DNA of 64,000 nt from positions 995,556 through 1,059,555 of the forward strand of contig CP129486.1 of the NCBI GenBank assembly GCA_030584005.1. Reading direction: 5' to 3'. The DNA comes from Bdellovibrionota bacterium (GTDB lineage: Bacteria; Bdellovibrionota_C; UBA2361; JAFLCA01). This document shows, in pieces, positions 1 through 10,100 of this stretch. Both the position numbers and the translations under genes were made by a program. Numbering within the stretch: the first letter of the stretch is position 1; the number at the start of each line of letters is the position of its first letter. The notes under the pieces were generated by a model that had not been told where the DNA came from, searched no databases, and saw nothing but the letters and a program-made list of their open reading frames with translations.

Positions 1-70
1 GCGGGTTTAGCGAATGAGCGATCGGGAAAAGCTGTTTAGGTAAGTGGCGACTACTCCGAATAGTTGTCTC

Positions 71-2389
71 ATGAGACACCTATTTGCAATTATCTTCATT
101 CTTATCCTGCCAACCTCTGCCGCTGCTCTTCCGGCAGTGAGCAACAATGTCTATGCGCTTGAGGACGATGGCCGTGGAAAGCTGTTGGCAGGGGGGGCGT
201 TCGAGTACATAGGTGAGGCCAGGGGCGCGCTCGCCCTTATTGATGAGAACGGGGAGCAGTTTGACTGCAGCTGCTCAATAGCTGGCGTAGTGCATAAAGT
301 TATCTCAGACGGAGCTGGAGGTTGGTATGTGGGCGGATACTTCCAGGAATTGACGAGCGGATTGAGCAACCTCATCCGGATAAGCGCTGATGGTGCTGTT
401 GACACCACATTTCAACCTGAACCGAACACCAGCGTATGGGCCCTTGCGCGCTCTAATACTACCCTTTTTGCTGCGGGAGCGTTTTCCTACATCGCTGGTG
501 AGGCGCGGGATACTCTCGCAGGCCTCGATCTCACCACCGGTGAAGCCACGATTCTCGATGTCGAGATTGATGGATACGTTGACGTGTTGGCAGCGGTCGG
601 CACCGGCGTTGTCCTGGGGGGAGAGTTCACCTCGGTCGGCGGCGAACCACTAAGAAATCTGGCCTTGGTCAATGCCTCAACGAATGATGTTCTGGAGCTT
701 TGGGCGCCCAATCCGAACGCTCCCGTGAAGGCGCTGGCCTATAACAGTGGCAATCTTGTCTTGCAGGTCGGAGGATCCTTCACTGAAACAAGCGGTCAGC
801 TACGCAATTACTTTGCTTTCTACTACATGCTCACCGGAGCTCTTGTCTCAGCGGCACCCGACTTCAATGGGAGTGTACGCGATATCGTGCTCAACAATGG
901 GCTGATTCATGTGACAGGGACATTTTCTACGGTCGATGGCAACGAGCGAGTTGGCTATGCGGCATTCGATGCCACCTCGGCAGCACTTCAAAACACTAGC
1001 ATTGAAAGCTCTTATAGCTTCTACGGCAATGGCATCGCAGTCAAAGATACGGAGATTACGATCGTTGGACAGATTGAAGAGGTGAACGGCAGCGCCCGTG
1101 TCAACATGGCTGCATTCGATCCTGCAGATGGGTCGCTCACCGATACCTATGTGCCGCTGAGCAATCCAGGCTACACAGCCGCTTATTCAACCGGGGGCCG
1201 GCTCGCAATAGGAGGCGCATTCCCCACATTCGGGAGCGACATGCAGGCCCGTTCTGGGTTGCTGGAGCTGAACTCGTCGGATGAAGTGAGCAGCGAGGAG
1301 TTTGCCGGCTTTGCAGGAGATGTCCTGGCGATGGAACGGGTGGGTGATCGGCTCTTCGTAGGTGGCTCGCTCTTCGTTAGTATCAACGGCGAGTATGAGT
1401 ATGGCCTGGCAGAGTTTGACCTTAAGAATCGGGTTTGGGTGCGTGGATTTGGGGCAACAGGGAGCGTGGCGGCGCTGCATGCACACAAAGGTCGGCTGTA
1501 TGTGGGCGGCTATGTGACCGAACTGCTCGGGGAGAGTGTTGGTAGATTTGCGGTAATCGATCTCAAGACTAACCAATTAGTCCCACATGAGATTAGCTTT
1601 GATAATCAGGTTACCAGCATCGTAGCGGCAGGAAACCGAGTATTTGTTGGAGGCTACTTCGCTGCCGGAAATGGCATTCCGCAAGCATACCTTGTAGCGC
1701 TCAATGCGAAGACCCTGGCACTAGAGAGTGCGCCTGAGGTCAATGACGCAGTATTTGACCTCGCCGCAGACGGGCAGGTGGTGTACGCATCCGGGGACTT
1801 TACTACTGCCGCAGGTGCTCAACGATCGCGTTTTGTCGCATTCAATGCCAAGAGCGGGGCCCTCGAGTCGTTCGCCCCGCAGTTTGACTATGCTCCGCGC
1901 GATGTAGCTCCGATGGGGAAGCGGCTGCTGGTAGCAGGCGGCTATTATGAGGTCAATGACCAGAGCACGAGCGACAGCGTAATTCTTGATCGTACTACCG
2001 CGGCAGTACTGCTGGAGGGGACGGCAACCGACAGCTCACCGCTATGCCTCGGTATCATCAACGGTGCAGTGCTCGCGGGAGGGAATTTTCAACGAATCGG
2101 CGAGGCACTACAGCCATACTTGGGCACGGTGCTGTCGATCACAAAAACTGCGATGCCGAGACCCTTGGTGTCAGTGCAGGGAGGGCGTGTTGTCGTGACC
2201 CCCCGCCGATCGGCAGCAGGGACGCTCTACCTTGAGGTGCACTCCTCCGGAGGGGTCTACCGAGTGGAGGCGAAGGGCAGGAAGAAGGTTTCTCTGCGGC
2301 TGCCGGGTGGCCGCTACAAGGCCAGGCTCACTCGTTGGACAAACAGCGGCGCTCAGCAGCTCAGTCCTTGGTTTACAGTGCGCCGGTAA
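71..2389 (+). CDS. Secreted beta-propeller repeat protein (14 repeats)
   Basis: Predicted exported protein of 772 residues. A hydrophobic signal peptide (MRHLFAIIFILILPTSAAA) opens the protein. The body holds about fourteen repeats of roughly 45 residues with the pattern V-x-A-L ... L-x-V-G-G-x-F ... R-x-x-L-A-x-(F/L)-D, which is typical of delta-60/Kelch-like beta-propeller blades; fourteen blades would make two seven-bladed propellers. The last 75 or so residues are a separate basic beta-rich domain ending in arginines. I chose the ATG at 71 because the signal peptide begins there; a GTG at 44 would add nine residues and neither start has a strong ribosome binding site. It probably acts outside the cytoplasmic membrane in binding or adhesion. 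No catalytic motif is visible, so substrate and partner are unknown. Confidence 0.75.
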   Translation: MRHLFAIIFILILPTSAAALPAVSNNVYALEDDGRGKLLAGGAFEYIGEARGALALIDENGEQFDCSCSIAGVVHKVISDGAGGWYVGGYFQELTSGLSNLIRISADGAVDTTFQPEPNTSVWALARSNTTLFAAGAFSYIAGEARDTLAGLDLTTGEATILDVEIDGYVDVLAAVGTGVVLGGEFTSVGGEPLRNLALVNASTNDVLELWAPNPNAPVKALAYNSGNLVLQVGGSFTETSGQLRNYFAFYYMLTGALVSAAPDFNGSVRDIVLNNGLIHVTGTFSTVDGNERVGYAAFDATSAALQNTSIESSYSFYGNGIAVKDTEITIVGQIEEVNGSARVNMAAFDPADGSLTDTYVPLSNPGYTAAYSTGGRLAIGGAFPTFGSDMQARSGLLELNSSDEVSSEEFAGFAGDVLAMERVGDRLFVGGSLFVSINGEYEYGLAEFDLKNRVWVRGFGATGSVAALHAHKGRLYVGGYVTELLGESVGRFAVIDLKTNQLVPHEISFDNQVTSIVAAGNRVFVGGYFAAGNGIPQAYLVALNAKTLALESAPEVNDAVFDLAADGQVVYASGDFTTAAGAQRSRFVAFNAKSGALESFAPQFDYAPRDVAPMGKRLLVAGGYYEVNDQSTSDSVILDRTTAAVLLEGTATDSSPLCLGIINGAVLAGGNFQRIGEALQPYLGTVLSITKTAMPRPLVSVQGGRVVVTPRRSAAGTLYLEVHSSGGVYRVEAKGRKKVSLRLPGGRYKARLTRWTNSGAQQLSPWFTVRR

Positions 2390-2401
2390 TCTTGCGCAGA
2401 T

Positions 2402-5269
2402 TCATGCCTGAGGGCGAGCGGCTGCCTCGAATGAATTCTGCACGGGATGCTCATCAAGCTGCACGAGGTTTGTTTGGGGGAGAAAGCCCCTTAGGAAGCT
2501 CGTAATCTGTTGGGCCGAGCTTGACCAGGAGAACTTCTTGAGCTGTTCTGATCCTCGTCGCTTAAGCTCATTGCGAATGGCGGGTTTTTGCACCTCGCAC
2601 AGCGCATCAGCAAGCTCCGCAGCACTGGTGACAAAGAGCGCCGCTTCTCCCGCTACCTCGGGAATGGAGGTAAAGGGGGTTGTAATGACGGGGCAATCGC
2701 AGGCCATGGCCTCAAGCAGCGGCAAGCCGAAGCCTTCATAGCGAGAAGGATATACCAAAGCCGCTGCACCGCTGTAGGCGAGCCGCAGCTCCTTATCATC
2801 CCACTGCACTCTGCGCACCCGCGCCTGACCCTTAAGAATAGAAAGGGCGTGATCATGGAGATGTCCTCCAACCAACGCTACTTCGAAACCATCCTTACAG
2901 GGCAGAGAATGGAATGCCTCGAAGAACATTTCAGCGTTCTTGTAGCCAACATCAGGGCCCACCATGAGAAAATAGGGGTGTTCAATCCTGTGTGATTTAA
3001 GGAAGCGATCAACCTCGCTGGCGGAAGCAGGTGAGAATTCTGCGGAGCTTACCGCGGGGTAGGCCACGATGGCGGCTCTTCCCTGCACCTCAGGATAGAA
3101 ACGCATGAGATCGTGGAGTGTATGCTGTGAGATGCATATGAAGCCCTGCGCTCTACGAATAGCATGTTGCTTATCGCGCCAGTCACTGGCTGATTGCATA
3201 TCCCACTTGAGCGCTTCAGGGATGAGATCGTACACCATCTGCACTGAGGGGGTATTGAGGGGCGATGTGTAGTACGTTGACACGAAGAGCGAGCAGCCCT
3301 GTGCCTGGAGGAGCTGCTCAAGGAAACGCTTATCCTCATCACCCCGTGCACCGTCATACAGGGGAACTGAAATTGACTTTATGTTGTCGAACTTTGGGCA
3401 GGATCCGCCGCGATCGAGCAGCAGGATATCCGAAGCACACTGAGCAGCAGCCCACTGCTGGAGATAATTACTCCATAACCGCGCAATGCCCGTGCGTTTG
3501 TACTGGAAGAACACACCATCAATCGCAATACGCGGACGAAAGGCTGAAACAGTAACCTGGGCAGGGGATGTGGCAGGCGCAGGAATCCCAGTTGGCGACC
3601 CGGCTGAGAAGATTGGCGGGAGGCCCATGCTTGCCGCCTTCACCACCATCGTGTCGTCTTTGACCCACGGGAAGTACTCCCGTAGCTTCTGGGGGAAGTA
3701 ACTTTGCTCCTGCAAACGCCTCCAGTGCTTCACCGCATCCTTGTAGCCGTAGTAGAGCTCCTTAAAACGCAGCTGAGATTCGTTCACATAGCTCGGGTGT
3801 TGGAACACCAGACCATGGCGCTCCATCTCATCGTGGACGAAGGGATTGATGCGCCCGACATCAAGATATCGCCCGCTCTCATCGCGGGTGGCGAGAATCG
3901 GAGGCTCGTGAGCGACCCATTGCATACCTGGCGAGTAGCGCCAGACTCTCAGCCATTCTTGGTTTGGGTTTTCCGCGTAGCCAAGACGAGTTCCCACCAC
4001 GAGTTCCGGCCCCACATAGTACCAGCACCAGAACCAAGCAGCGGTCTTGGTAGGTTGTTCACGGAACAGTTGCTCCATCCGCTCAATCTGATCAGTAGTC
4101 CACAGCTCATCGCTATCGACCTGCCAGAGGAGGGCGGTTGATCGAATGTTGGGCAATGGCGCCCGCACCATTTCGAGTTTGCCATCCCAGAGCTCCCCAG
4201 GAGCTTTGCGGTATACGGTCACCTGCTGTGGGTACTGGCGCGCCAGTTCATCCAGATAGCCGCTCGTACCGTCATTGCTGCGAGCTTGGTCATGCAGCGA
4301 AGAGTCAATCCTGCCGCCGTTCTCAAGAGACCATGCCGTGTCATGAGCATGCGCGGCGAGCCCTTCGACTATGTGCCAGTGCCAGGGTCCACTGAGCTTC
4401 TTGAACTGTTCGATATGATGACGGATGAACGGTTCCCCGTTGAGTACAATGGTGAAAAAGTGAATCGGCAGTTTGTGGGGAGCAGCGGGCTTAGGCTGGC
4501 GGTGGTTTTTGATGGCCTGCATGGTGAGGGCGGTTGCCGGCCACTGTTGGACGGCCGCGACTACTTCCTCTGCTGCTGATTGACTCGCCGCGATCGCTGG
4601 CTGCTTGCGGCGAAAAATGGAGTAGCCATTGCGGGTGAACTGGTCCTCCTCAATCAGCTCGTATTGATCATCGGCCAGCAGGAGTTGGTGCACCTCGTGG
4701 TTCTTATAGGTGCAGATATCATCAAGCAGGATGATGCGGGCGCCCTTTATGAGCTCGAACTCGGCACGACCTAGAAACTCTGAGCCATCGATCAGCACCA
4801 TGTCGAAGTGAGTAATGGAATGCTCGCGCATAATGCGAGCAATGCCATCCTGGGGTACTGGTTCTGATTGTATGTAACGCCTGTCCTGCTCCAGCCAGCG
4901 CAAGACCTCCTGGAGCGGGTATTGGTTTAACTTGGAGTGTGTGCAGCGGTAGAACTGGGCTACGGCTTCAGCGCTGGGGAAGGCGCTCAACGGGACCGAG
5001 GAAGCGTTGTAGCAGTGCACAAACGGATATTGCGCATAGCGGTTCTTGAGCTCCTGGAATCGTACCCGTGAAACTTCGAGACAGAAGAGGCGTGGATGAT
5101 GAGGATTGTCTTTGAGCCCGTTTACAAAAGCCTCGGTACTACCCCCTCCGGCTGAAGAGCCGATCTCGAGAACATTGGTTAGCTTCTCCTCGCGAGCAAG
5201 CCGAACGATGGCGCTGTAGAAAGCGTCGTTTTTAATTTCCGGGGCAATGATGTTGTCAAGTTCGGACAT
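2402..5269 (-). CDS. Fused methyltransferase-like / glycosyltransferase / GT4 glycosyltransferase
   Basis: A 955-residue three-part protein. Residues 1-230 resemble a class I SAM methyltransferase: the glycine-rich motif LEIGSSAGGGST lies near residue 35 and an acidic VLIDGSEF strand near 158. Residues from about 265 (HFFTIVLNGEPFIRHHIEQF) to 560 resemble a glycosyltransferase-2-type domain that often follows such methyltransferases. Residues 575-935 are a GT4 (group 1) glycosyltransferase with a donor-binding segment SRYEGFGLPLLEAMA near 848 and VGPDVGYKN near 765. The likely role is assembly of a surface glycan in the cytoplasm. The gene ends 12 bases from the convergent propeller gene. The domain calls are from visible motifs; the sugars, acceptor and whether the first domain methylates anything are unknown. 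Confidence 0.8.
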   Translation of the reverse strand: MSELDNIIAPEIKNDAFYSAIVRLAREEKLTNVLEIGSSAGGGSTEAFVNGLKDNPHHPRLFCLEVSRVRFQELKNRYAQYPFVHCYNASSVPLSAFPSAEAVAQFYRCTHSKLNQYPLQEVLRWLEQDRRYIQSEPVPQDGIARIMREHSITHFDMVLIDGSEFLGRAEFELIKGARIILLDDICTYKNHEVHQLLLADDQYELIEEDQFTRNGYSIFRRKQPAIAASQSAAEEVVAAVQQWPATALTMQAIKNHRQPKPAAPHKLPIHFFTIVLNGEPFIRHHIEQFKKLSGPWHWHIVEGLAAHAHDTAWSLENGGRIDSSLHDQARSNDGTSGYLDELARQYPQQVTVYRKAPGELWDGKLEMVRAPLPNIRSTALLWQVDSDELWTTDQIERMEQLFREQPTKTAAWFWCWYYVGPELVVGTRLGYAENPNQEWLRVWRYSPGMQWVAHEPPILATRDESGRYLDVGRINPFVHDEMERHGLVFQHPSYVNESQLRFKELYYGYKDAVKHWRRLQEQSYFPQKLREYFPWVKDDTMVVKAASMGLPPIFSAGSPTGIPAPATSPAQVTVSAFRPRIAIDGVFFQYKRTGIARLWSNYLQQWAAAQCASDILLLDRGGSCPKFDNIKSISVPLYDGARGDEDKRFLEQLLQAQGCSLFVSTYYTSPLNTPSVQMVYDLIPEALKWDMQSASDWRDKQHAIRRAQGFICISQHTLHDLMRFYPEVQGRAAIVAYPAVSSAEFSPASASEVDRFLKSHRIEHPYFLMVGPDVGYKNAEMFFEAFHSLPCKDGFEVALVGGHLHDHALSILKGQARVRRVQWDDKELRLAYSGAAALVYPSRYEGFGLPLLEAMACDCPVITTPFTSIPEVAGEAALFVTSAAELADALCEVQKPAIRNELKRRGSEQLKKFSWSSSAQQITSFLRGFLPQTNLVQLDEHPVQNSFEAAARPQA

Positions 5270-5480
5270 GAACCAATCGCCAACAGGAGTACAGGGTGCT
5301 ACCAGATGTCGGGAAGCGCTCTATTACTGAGATGCTGGTTGAGCGCCCTATTATTCGGATTACAGGTTGGGGGGTACCTGCGGCATGCCCTCAAGGACGA
5401 GTAAGAGGGCGAATAAGTTTGATTTCAAGAGGTTAGCCCAAGCATTGCGTACGCATTGACTGCGTTAGGTAGTCTTGTTG

Positions 5481-6461
5481 CTACGGGACCTGGGAAGGGT
5501 CTTGGTATCCCTTCTCAATCAAGCGGGCAGCGCGGTCCGCTTCAAAATTGGCATCGGCCCATTTTCTTGCTGGGGCAGGAAAGAAGCCAAATTGCAGCCA
5601 GGGTACGGCCGCCCCGGGAGAGAAGCCGTTACGACGCCAGTCGGCGGCAAAGGCAGGGTCGGAAACCCCATAGCGCTGCCACTCCACAGCCTGCTCCGGA
5701 GAGAAATCATAGGCTCGCCAATAACCGGCGGGCACAGGGCCGAATCCTGCCGCGCTCCAGCTCTGAATCTCTGGTGCCGAAAACCCTGCGCTCTGAAAGC
5801 TGAATCCACCCTCAAATTGAGAGAGCATCTGGGCGATATCATGTACGTAGGTGCGATAAATGTAGGGGATGTGCAGAGACTGGAAATAGAGGGCGTCGAA
5901 GAACTCTTGATTCCATGTGCGGGGCTGCTTGGCTGCCTCAAAGAATGCGTGCGCAACACTTACTTCATCGCTCGAGCTTGGGAGTAGTGCCTCATACTGT
6001 TCGACCATTTGCGGGCGCTTTGTTTCCCTTCCAAACTCGATGAAGCCGCGAATGTAATTGTCTCTTGAGTACGCATAGCGGGCGTAGGTCGATACCAACC
6101 ACTGCACGTCATGAGGACGTTGAGGAAGATCGGTGCTCTGGAGGAGCGAGAGTACCGAGTGAGAGATCTCCGCGTATTCGCGTTTGAGCGCCCGCAGCAG
6201 TTCGACGATTCGCATCGCATCGAATGTTTCAGGCTTATCCCAACGCTGCGATACTATGGACTCCCCTCGATGTAGTTCGGTTACCCATTCGCGTACCCGA
6301 TTAATATGCTGCTGGACCTCCTCGAGCGCCGGGGGTGAAGTTGATGGGTGCTGGCACTGTAGAAGAATATTGAGTGCCGCAAACTTTCCCTGGAGCCCCG
6401 CGTATATATAGTTGAGGAGCCCATGGCTGTGCATGAGATCTTGGTCTGCGCTTTGATTCAT
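5481..6461 (-). CDS. Hypothetical protein with C-terminal 13-residue repeats
   Basis: A 326-residue protein of unknown function. The N-terminal two thirds look alpha-helical and soluble with no signal peptide. The C-terminal part is seven tandem repeats of about 13 residues, for example FSPEQAVEWQRYG and FSPGAAVPWLQFG, with conserved aromatic, proline, tryptophan and glycine positions. I chose the ATG at 6461 (MNQSADQDL); an in-frame GTG at 6503 would add 14 residues that look non-coding. It lies 211 bases downstream of, and on the same strand as, the glycosyltransferase fusion start, so it is upstream of that gene in transcription and may share its transcript. The repeats suggest a protein-binding helical surface; this is inference. 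Confidence 0.7.
   Translation of the reverse strand: MNQSADQDLMHSHGLLNYIYAGLQGKFAALNILLQCQHPSTSPPALEEVQQHINRVREWVTELHRGESIVSQRWDKPETFDAMRIVELLRALKREYAEISHSVLSLLQSTDLPQRPHDVQWLVSTYARYAYSRDNYIRGFIEFGRETKRPQMVEQYEALLPSSSDEVSVAHAFFEAAKQPRTWNQEFFDALYFQSLHIPYIYRTYVHDIAQMLSQFEGGFSFQSAGFSAPEIQSWSAAGFGPVPAGYWRAYDFSPEQAVEWQRYGVSDPAFAADWRRNGFSPGAAVPWLQFGFFPAPARKWADANFEADRAARLIEKGYQDPSQVP
5511..5786 (-). repeat. Seven tandem 39-bp coding repeats
   Basis: Within the preceding gene, seven consecutive units of 13 residues (one of 14) follow the pattern F-S-P-x-x-A-x-x-W-x-x-x-G. The units differ in DNA sequence, so this is an old protein repeat rather than a recent DNA duplication. Confidence 0.7.
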
Positions 6462-6547
6462 AATGTAAATAGATTCTCTACCAGGTGAGGACGCGATTCC
6501 CACAATACTGAGGGCACAACGGCTCGGTTACGCTATTTATATTTGAG

Positions 6548-6655
6548 TTTTCCACAAGCGGGGACGGTGCGGCGAGTTTATCCACACTAATGACGATGTG
6601 TATATTAGCAAATTCAATATGTTAACCGGCATAATCTCGCCTCTCCTGTGGACAA
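6548..6655. promoter_or_regulatory. Cluster of four DnaA-box-like sites
   Basis: Four 9-mers matching or nearly matching the DnaA box TTATNCACA lie within 108 bases of an AT-rich intergenic region. They are TTTTCCACA at 6548-6556 (+), a perfect TTATCCACA at 6578-6586 (+), the complement of ATATACACA at 6597-6605 (-) and the complement of TTGTCCACA at 6647-6655 (-). The region lies between divergent genes, upstream of nrdAB. DnaA is known to regulate nrdAB in E. coli, so a regulatory role is plausible; a chromosomal replication origin is the alternative. Confidence 0.5.
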
Positions 6656-6793
6656 GTTGTTGAGTACTTGAATATAAAGCGATGTTCCAAAACGGAACGG
6701 CAACAAATTGTGCAGCGAATTAAATGTCTTAGTGTGTCGGTATGACGGCTCGATTTAGTTAAATTAAATTTCTCATAGACAGTAAAAGGGCTC

Positions 6794-6843
6794 AGCACAT
6801 ATATGTTGTAGTGTAAGTGTAGTGGTGACACTACATGTAGTGG
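6794..6843. promoter_or_regulatory. Candidate NrdR boxes upstream of nrdAB
   Basis: ACACTACATGTAGTGG at 6828-6843 matches most positions of the NrdR-box consensus (acaCwAtATaTwGtgt) and is nearly a perfect palindrome. A second, weaker palindrome centred on ACATATATGT lies at 6797-6806; the centre-to-centre distance is 34 bases, a little longer than the usual paired spacing. A possible -10 element TATAAC follows at 6867-6872. NrdR represses ribonucleotide reductase genes, so the position fits, although it is almost 300 bases from the nrdA start codon. Confidence 0.4.
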
Positions 6844-7138
6844 TAAAAATCCAAAAGACCACGAAGTATAACCCTAAAGAAACGATATCTCAGTTTTGTT
6901 GATTGCAGCGAAACATTGGGCTGTGCGGGGTAGTTTTGTGCGTGGAATTGGAGTGAGAGCAGGGTCAGTGGCCAAAAAGAGCGGCTGACTCTGATCATCT
7001 GGCCTGCGGGCGGGGTGTTCTTTTCATGTATGACGCTACACCGCAACGTGGGAGTGAGTGCGAAGGCCGGGCGACCAACAGCTTCGTGAGTTATCGAGTG
7101 TTCTGTCATAAAGGCGTGCGTAGAAGGAGGGAGGGACG

Positions 7139-10100
7139 ATGGAAGTAGGGGGTGATGTGATAGGTGGCGCGGCTGACAATAATGAAGCAGTGCAGGGGAC
7201 AGTGTCCAAGGCGAAGGTAGAAAGCACCAAGGATCTCTCTACCTCTGCGAAGACCACGCCGCTCAATCTCAAGCGCGGGGCCCCTGGTGATGAGTATATG
7301 ACGGTCGTAAAGCGTAACGGCATGCTTGTACCGTTTCGCAGGGATCGTATTGCGACCGCGGTCGAGGCGGCCTTCCGGGCAGTCAAAGGAATCTCAATTA
7401 CCGAACCCCTCCCCCACGATATTTATACCACGGTCCAATCCGTGACAGATGAGGTCGTGAAAGAAGCGCGGGCACGGGCTCGCCAGGGTTCTTCCCTGAC
7501 GGTGGAAGGAATTCAAGACCTGGTGGAAGAGAAGTTAATGCACACCGGGCACTATGATGTGGCGCGATCCTACATTATCTATCGTGATGAGCATAAAGCG
7601 CTGCGCGACGATTCACCGCGTAACCTTAAGGTCTTTCGTAGGGATGGAAAGACCTTGGTTCGATTCAATCCGATGAAGATTGCGTCGGCAATCGAAAAGG
7701 CATTCCGTGCGGCCCATAGGGTGGAAGGTCCAACTCCACAGAACCTCATAGATGCGGTCAACCTTGTCGCAAACAAGGTCGTCAATCGTGCTGTCCAGCT
7801 CGCCAAGGAGGGGCAAAACCTCCACGTTGAGCTGATTCAGGACGAGGTAGAGCGGCAGATGATGGCCGAAGGCTTCTTCCGCGAGGCCAAAGACTTCATT
7901 ATTTATCGCGCAAAGCGGGCTGAATTAAGGGCGCGAGAGGAAGCGGCGGCGATCCTTGCGCCCAGCGACGAGGTGCAAATAGAGCGAAGGCAGCTCGTAT
8001 TGGAAACAGTCGGGCGGGAGTTTCAAGCTCAAGACGCTCACGGCGGTCCCGTCATTGTGAGGGAAGCCGAGCTGAGGCGCCGCATTGAATTCGCCTGCCG
8101 CGATCACCGGGAGTTGGTCTCCGCGGATATTATCCTTGAAGAATCGATTAAGAATTTTTACGAGGGAATCAAGATCTCCGAGGTGGATACCTGCAACATC
8201 TTCGCGGCAAGAAGCCGGATCGAGAAAGAGCCCGCCTACAGCTATGTCACCGCGCGGCTCCTGCTTGATGTGATCTATAGGGAAACGCTGGGACTAGAAG
8301 CGCATGACCCTGCACTGACCAAGAGGCATCGAGAATATTTCCATGAATATTTGAAGAAAGCGATATCGGTAGAGCGTCTTGCACCCGAGTTGCTGCAGTT
8401 TGATCTAGAGAAAATTGCCAACGCCATCGATCTATCGCGAGATTTGAACTTTACCTATCTTGGACTGCAGACCCTGTATGATCGATACCTCATCCACCAT
8501 GAGGATACGCGTCTAGAAACCCCGCAGATCTTCTGGATGCGGGTGGCGATGGGATTGGCGGTCAATGAGGGTGCTCTCAAGAACGAGAAGGCTATAGAGT
8601 TCTATAATGTGCTCTCGCGCTTCTTGTTCACCTCCAGTACTCCAACTTTATTTAATGCCGGAACACTCCATCCGCAGCTCAGCTCCTGTTACCTGACCAC
8701 TGTCAAGGATGACCTCAAGCATATTTTCAAGTGCGTGCAGGATGACGCCATGCTCTCCAAATGGGCTGGTGGCCTGGGTAATGACTGGACGAGCGTTCGG
8801 GCCACCGGAGCGCGCATCAAGGGCACCAATGGCCGCAGTCAAGGTGTAATACCGTTCCTCAAGGTCGCCAATGACACTGCAGTGGCGGTGAACCAGGGCG
8901 GCAAGCGCAAGGGTGCGATGTGCGCCTATTTGGAGACTTGGCATCTTGATATCGAGGACTTCCTTGAACTGCGTAAGAATACCGGGGATGAACGGCGCAG
9001 AACACATGACATGAATACGGCCAACTGGATTCCCGATCTGTTCATGAAGCGTGTGGCTGAGCGCGGCATGTGGACACTGTTTAGTCCAAGCGACGTGCCC
9101 GATCTGCATGATCTGTATGGGCAAGCATTCGAGAAACGGTATCTTGCCTATGAGCAGATGGTGGAGCGGGGAGAGATCAAGCTCTTTAAGAAGATTGAAG
9201 CACTGACTCTGTGGCGCAAAATGTTAAGCATGCTCTTCGAGACAGGGCATCCCTGGATCACTTTTAAGGATCCATCCAACATTCGGTCACCGCAGGATCA
9301 CGTAGGCGTGGTTCATAGTTCGAATCTGTGTACGGAGATTCTGCTCAACACCTCCGAGAATGAAACGGCGGTATGCAACCTCGGATCGGTGAACTTGGCA
9401 ACTCATTGTACTGCGAATGGGCTTGACCGCACTCTTCTTGAGACGACCATTCGCACCGCGGTGCGCATGCTGGATAATGTCATCGACATTAACTTCTATC
9501 CGACTGCCGAGGCAAAGAACGCCAATCTCAAGCATCGTCCAGTGGGCCTTGGCATTATGGGCTTCCAGGACGCGCTCTATATTCAAGGCTTCAGCTATGC
9601 AAGTCCGGAAGCGGTGCGATTTGCCGATCAAAGTATGGAAGCGATCTCCTACTTTGCGATTCTCGCATCCACGGAGCTTGCAGCGGAGCGCGGTGCCTAC
9701 CCCAGTTACGAGGGTTCTAAATGGCAGCGTGGTATGTTGCCGATCGATACGCTGGCACTGTTGGTCAATGAGCGCGGCGAACAACATGTCGAAGTTGATA
9801 TTTCAGCTTCTCTTGATTGGTCCCCGGTGCGCTCGGCGATTAAGAAGCATGGCATGCGTAACAGCAACGTCATGGCTATCGCACCGACAGCGACGATATC
9901 GAATATTACGGGGGTAAGTCAGTCGATTGAGCCGGAATACAAGCATCTGTTCGTGAAGTCGAACCTTTCCGGGGAGTTCATCGTTCACAATACGTACCTG
10001 GTCGAGGAGCTCAAGAAGCATGGTATTTGGGATGAACAGATGGTTGACGACCTCAAGTACTTCGATGGTTCGATTGCCGAGATCGAGCGCATCCCGGAGG

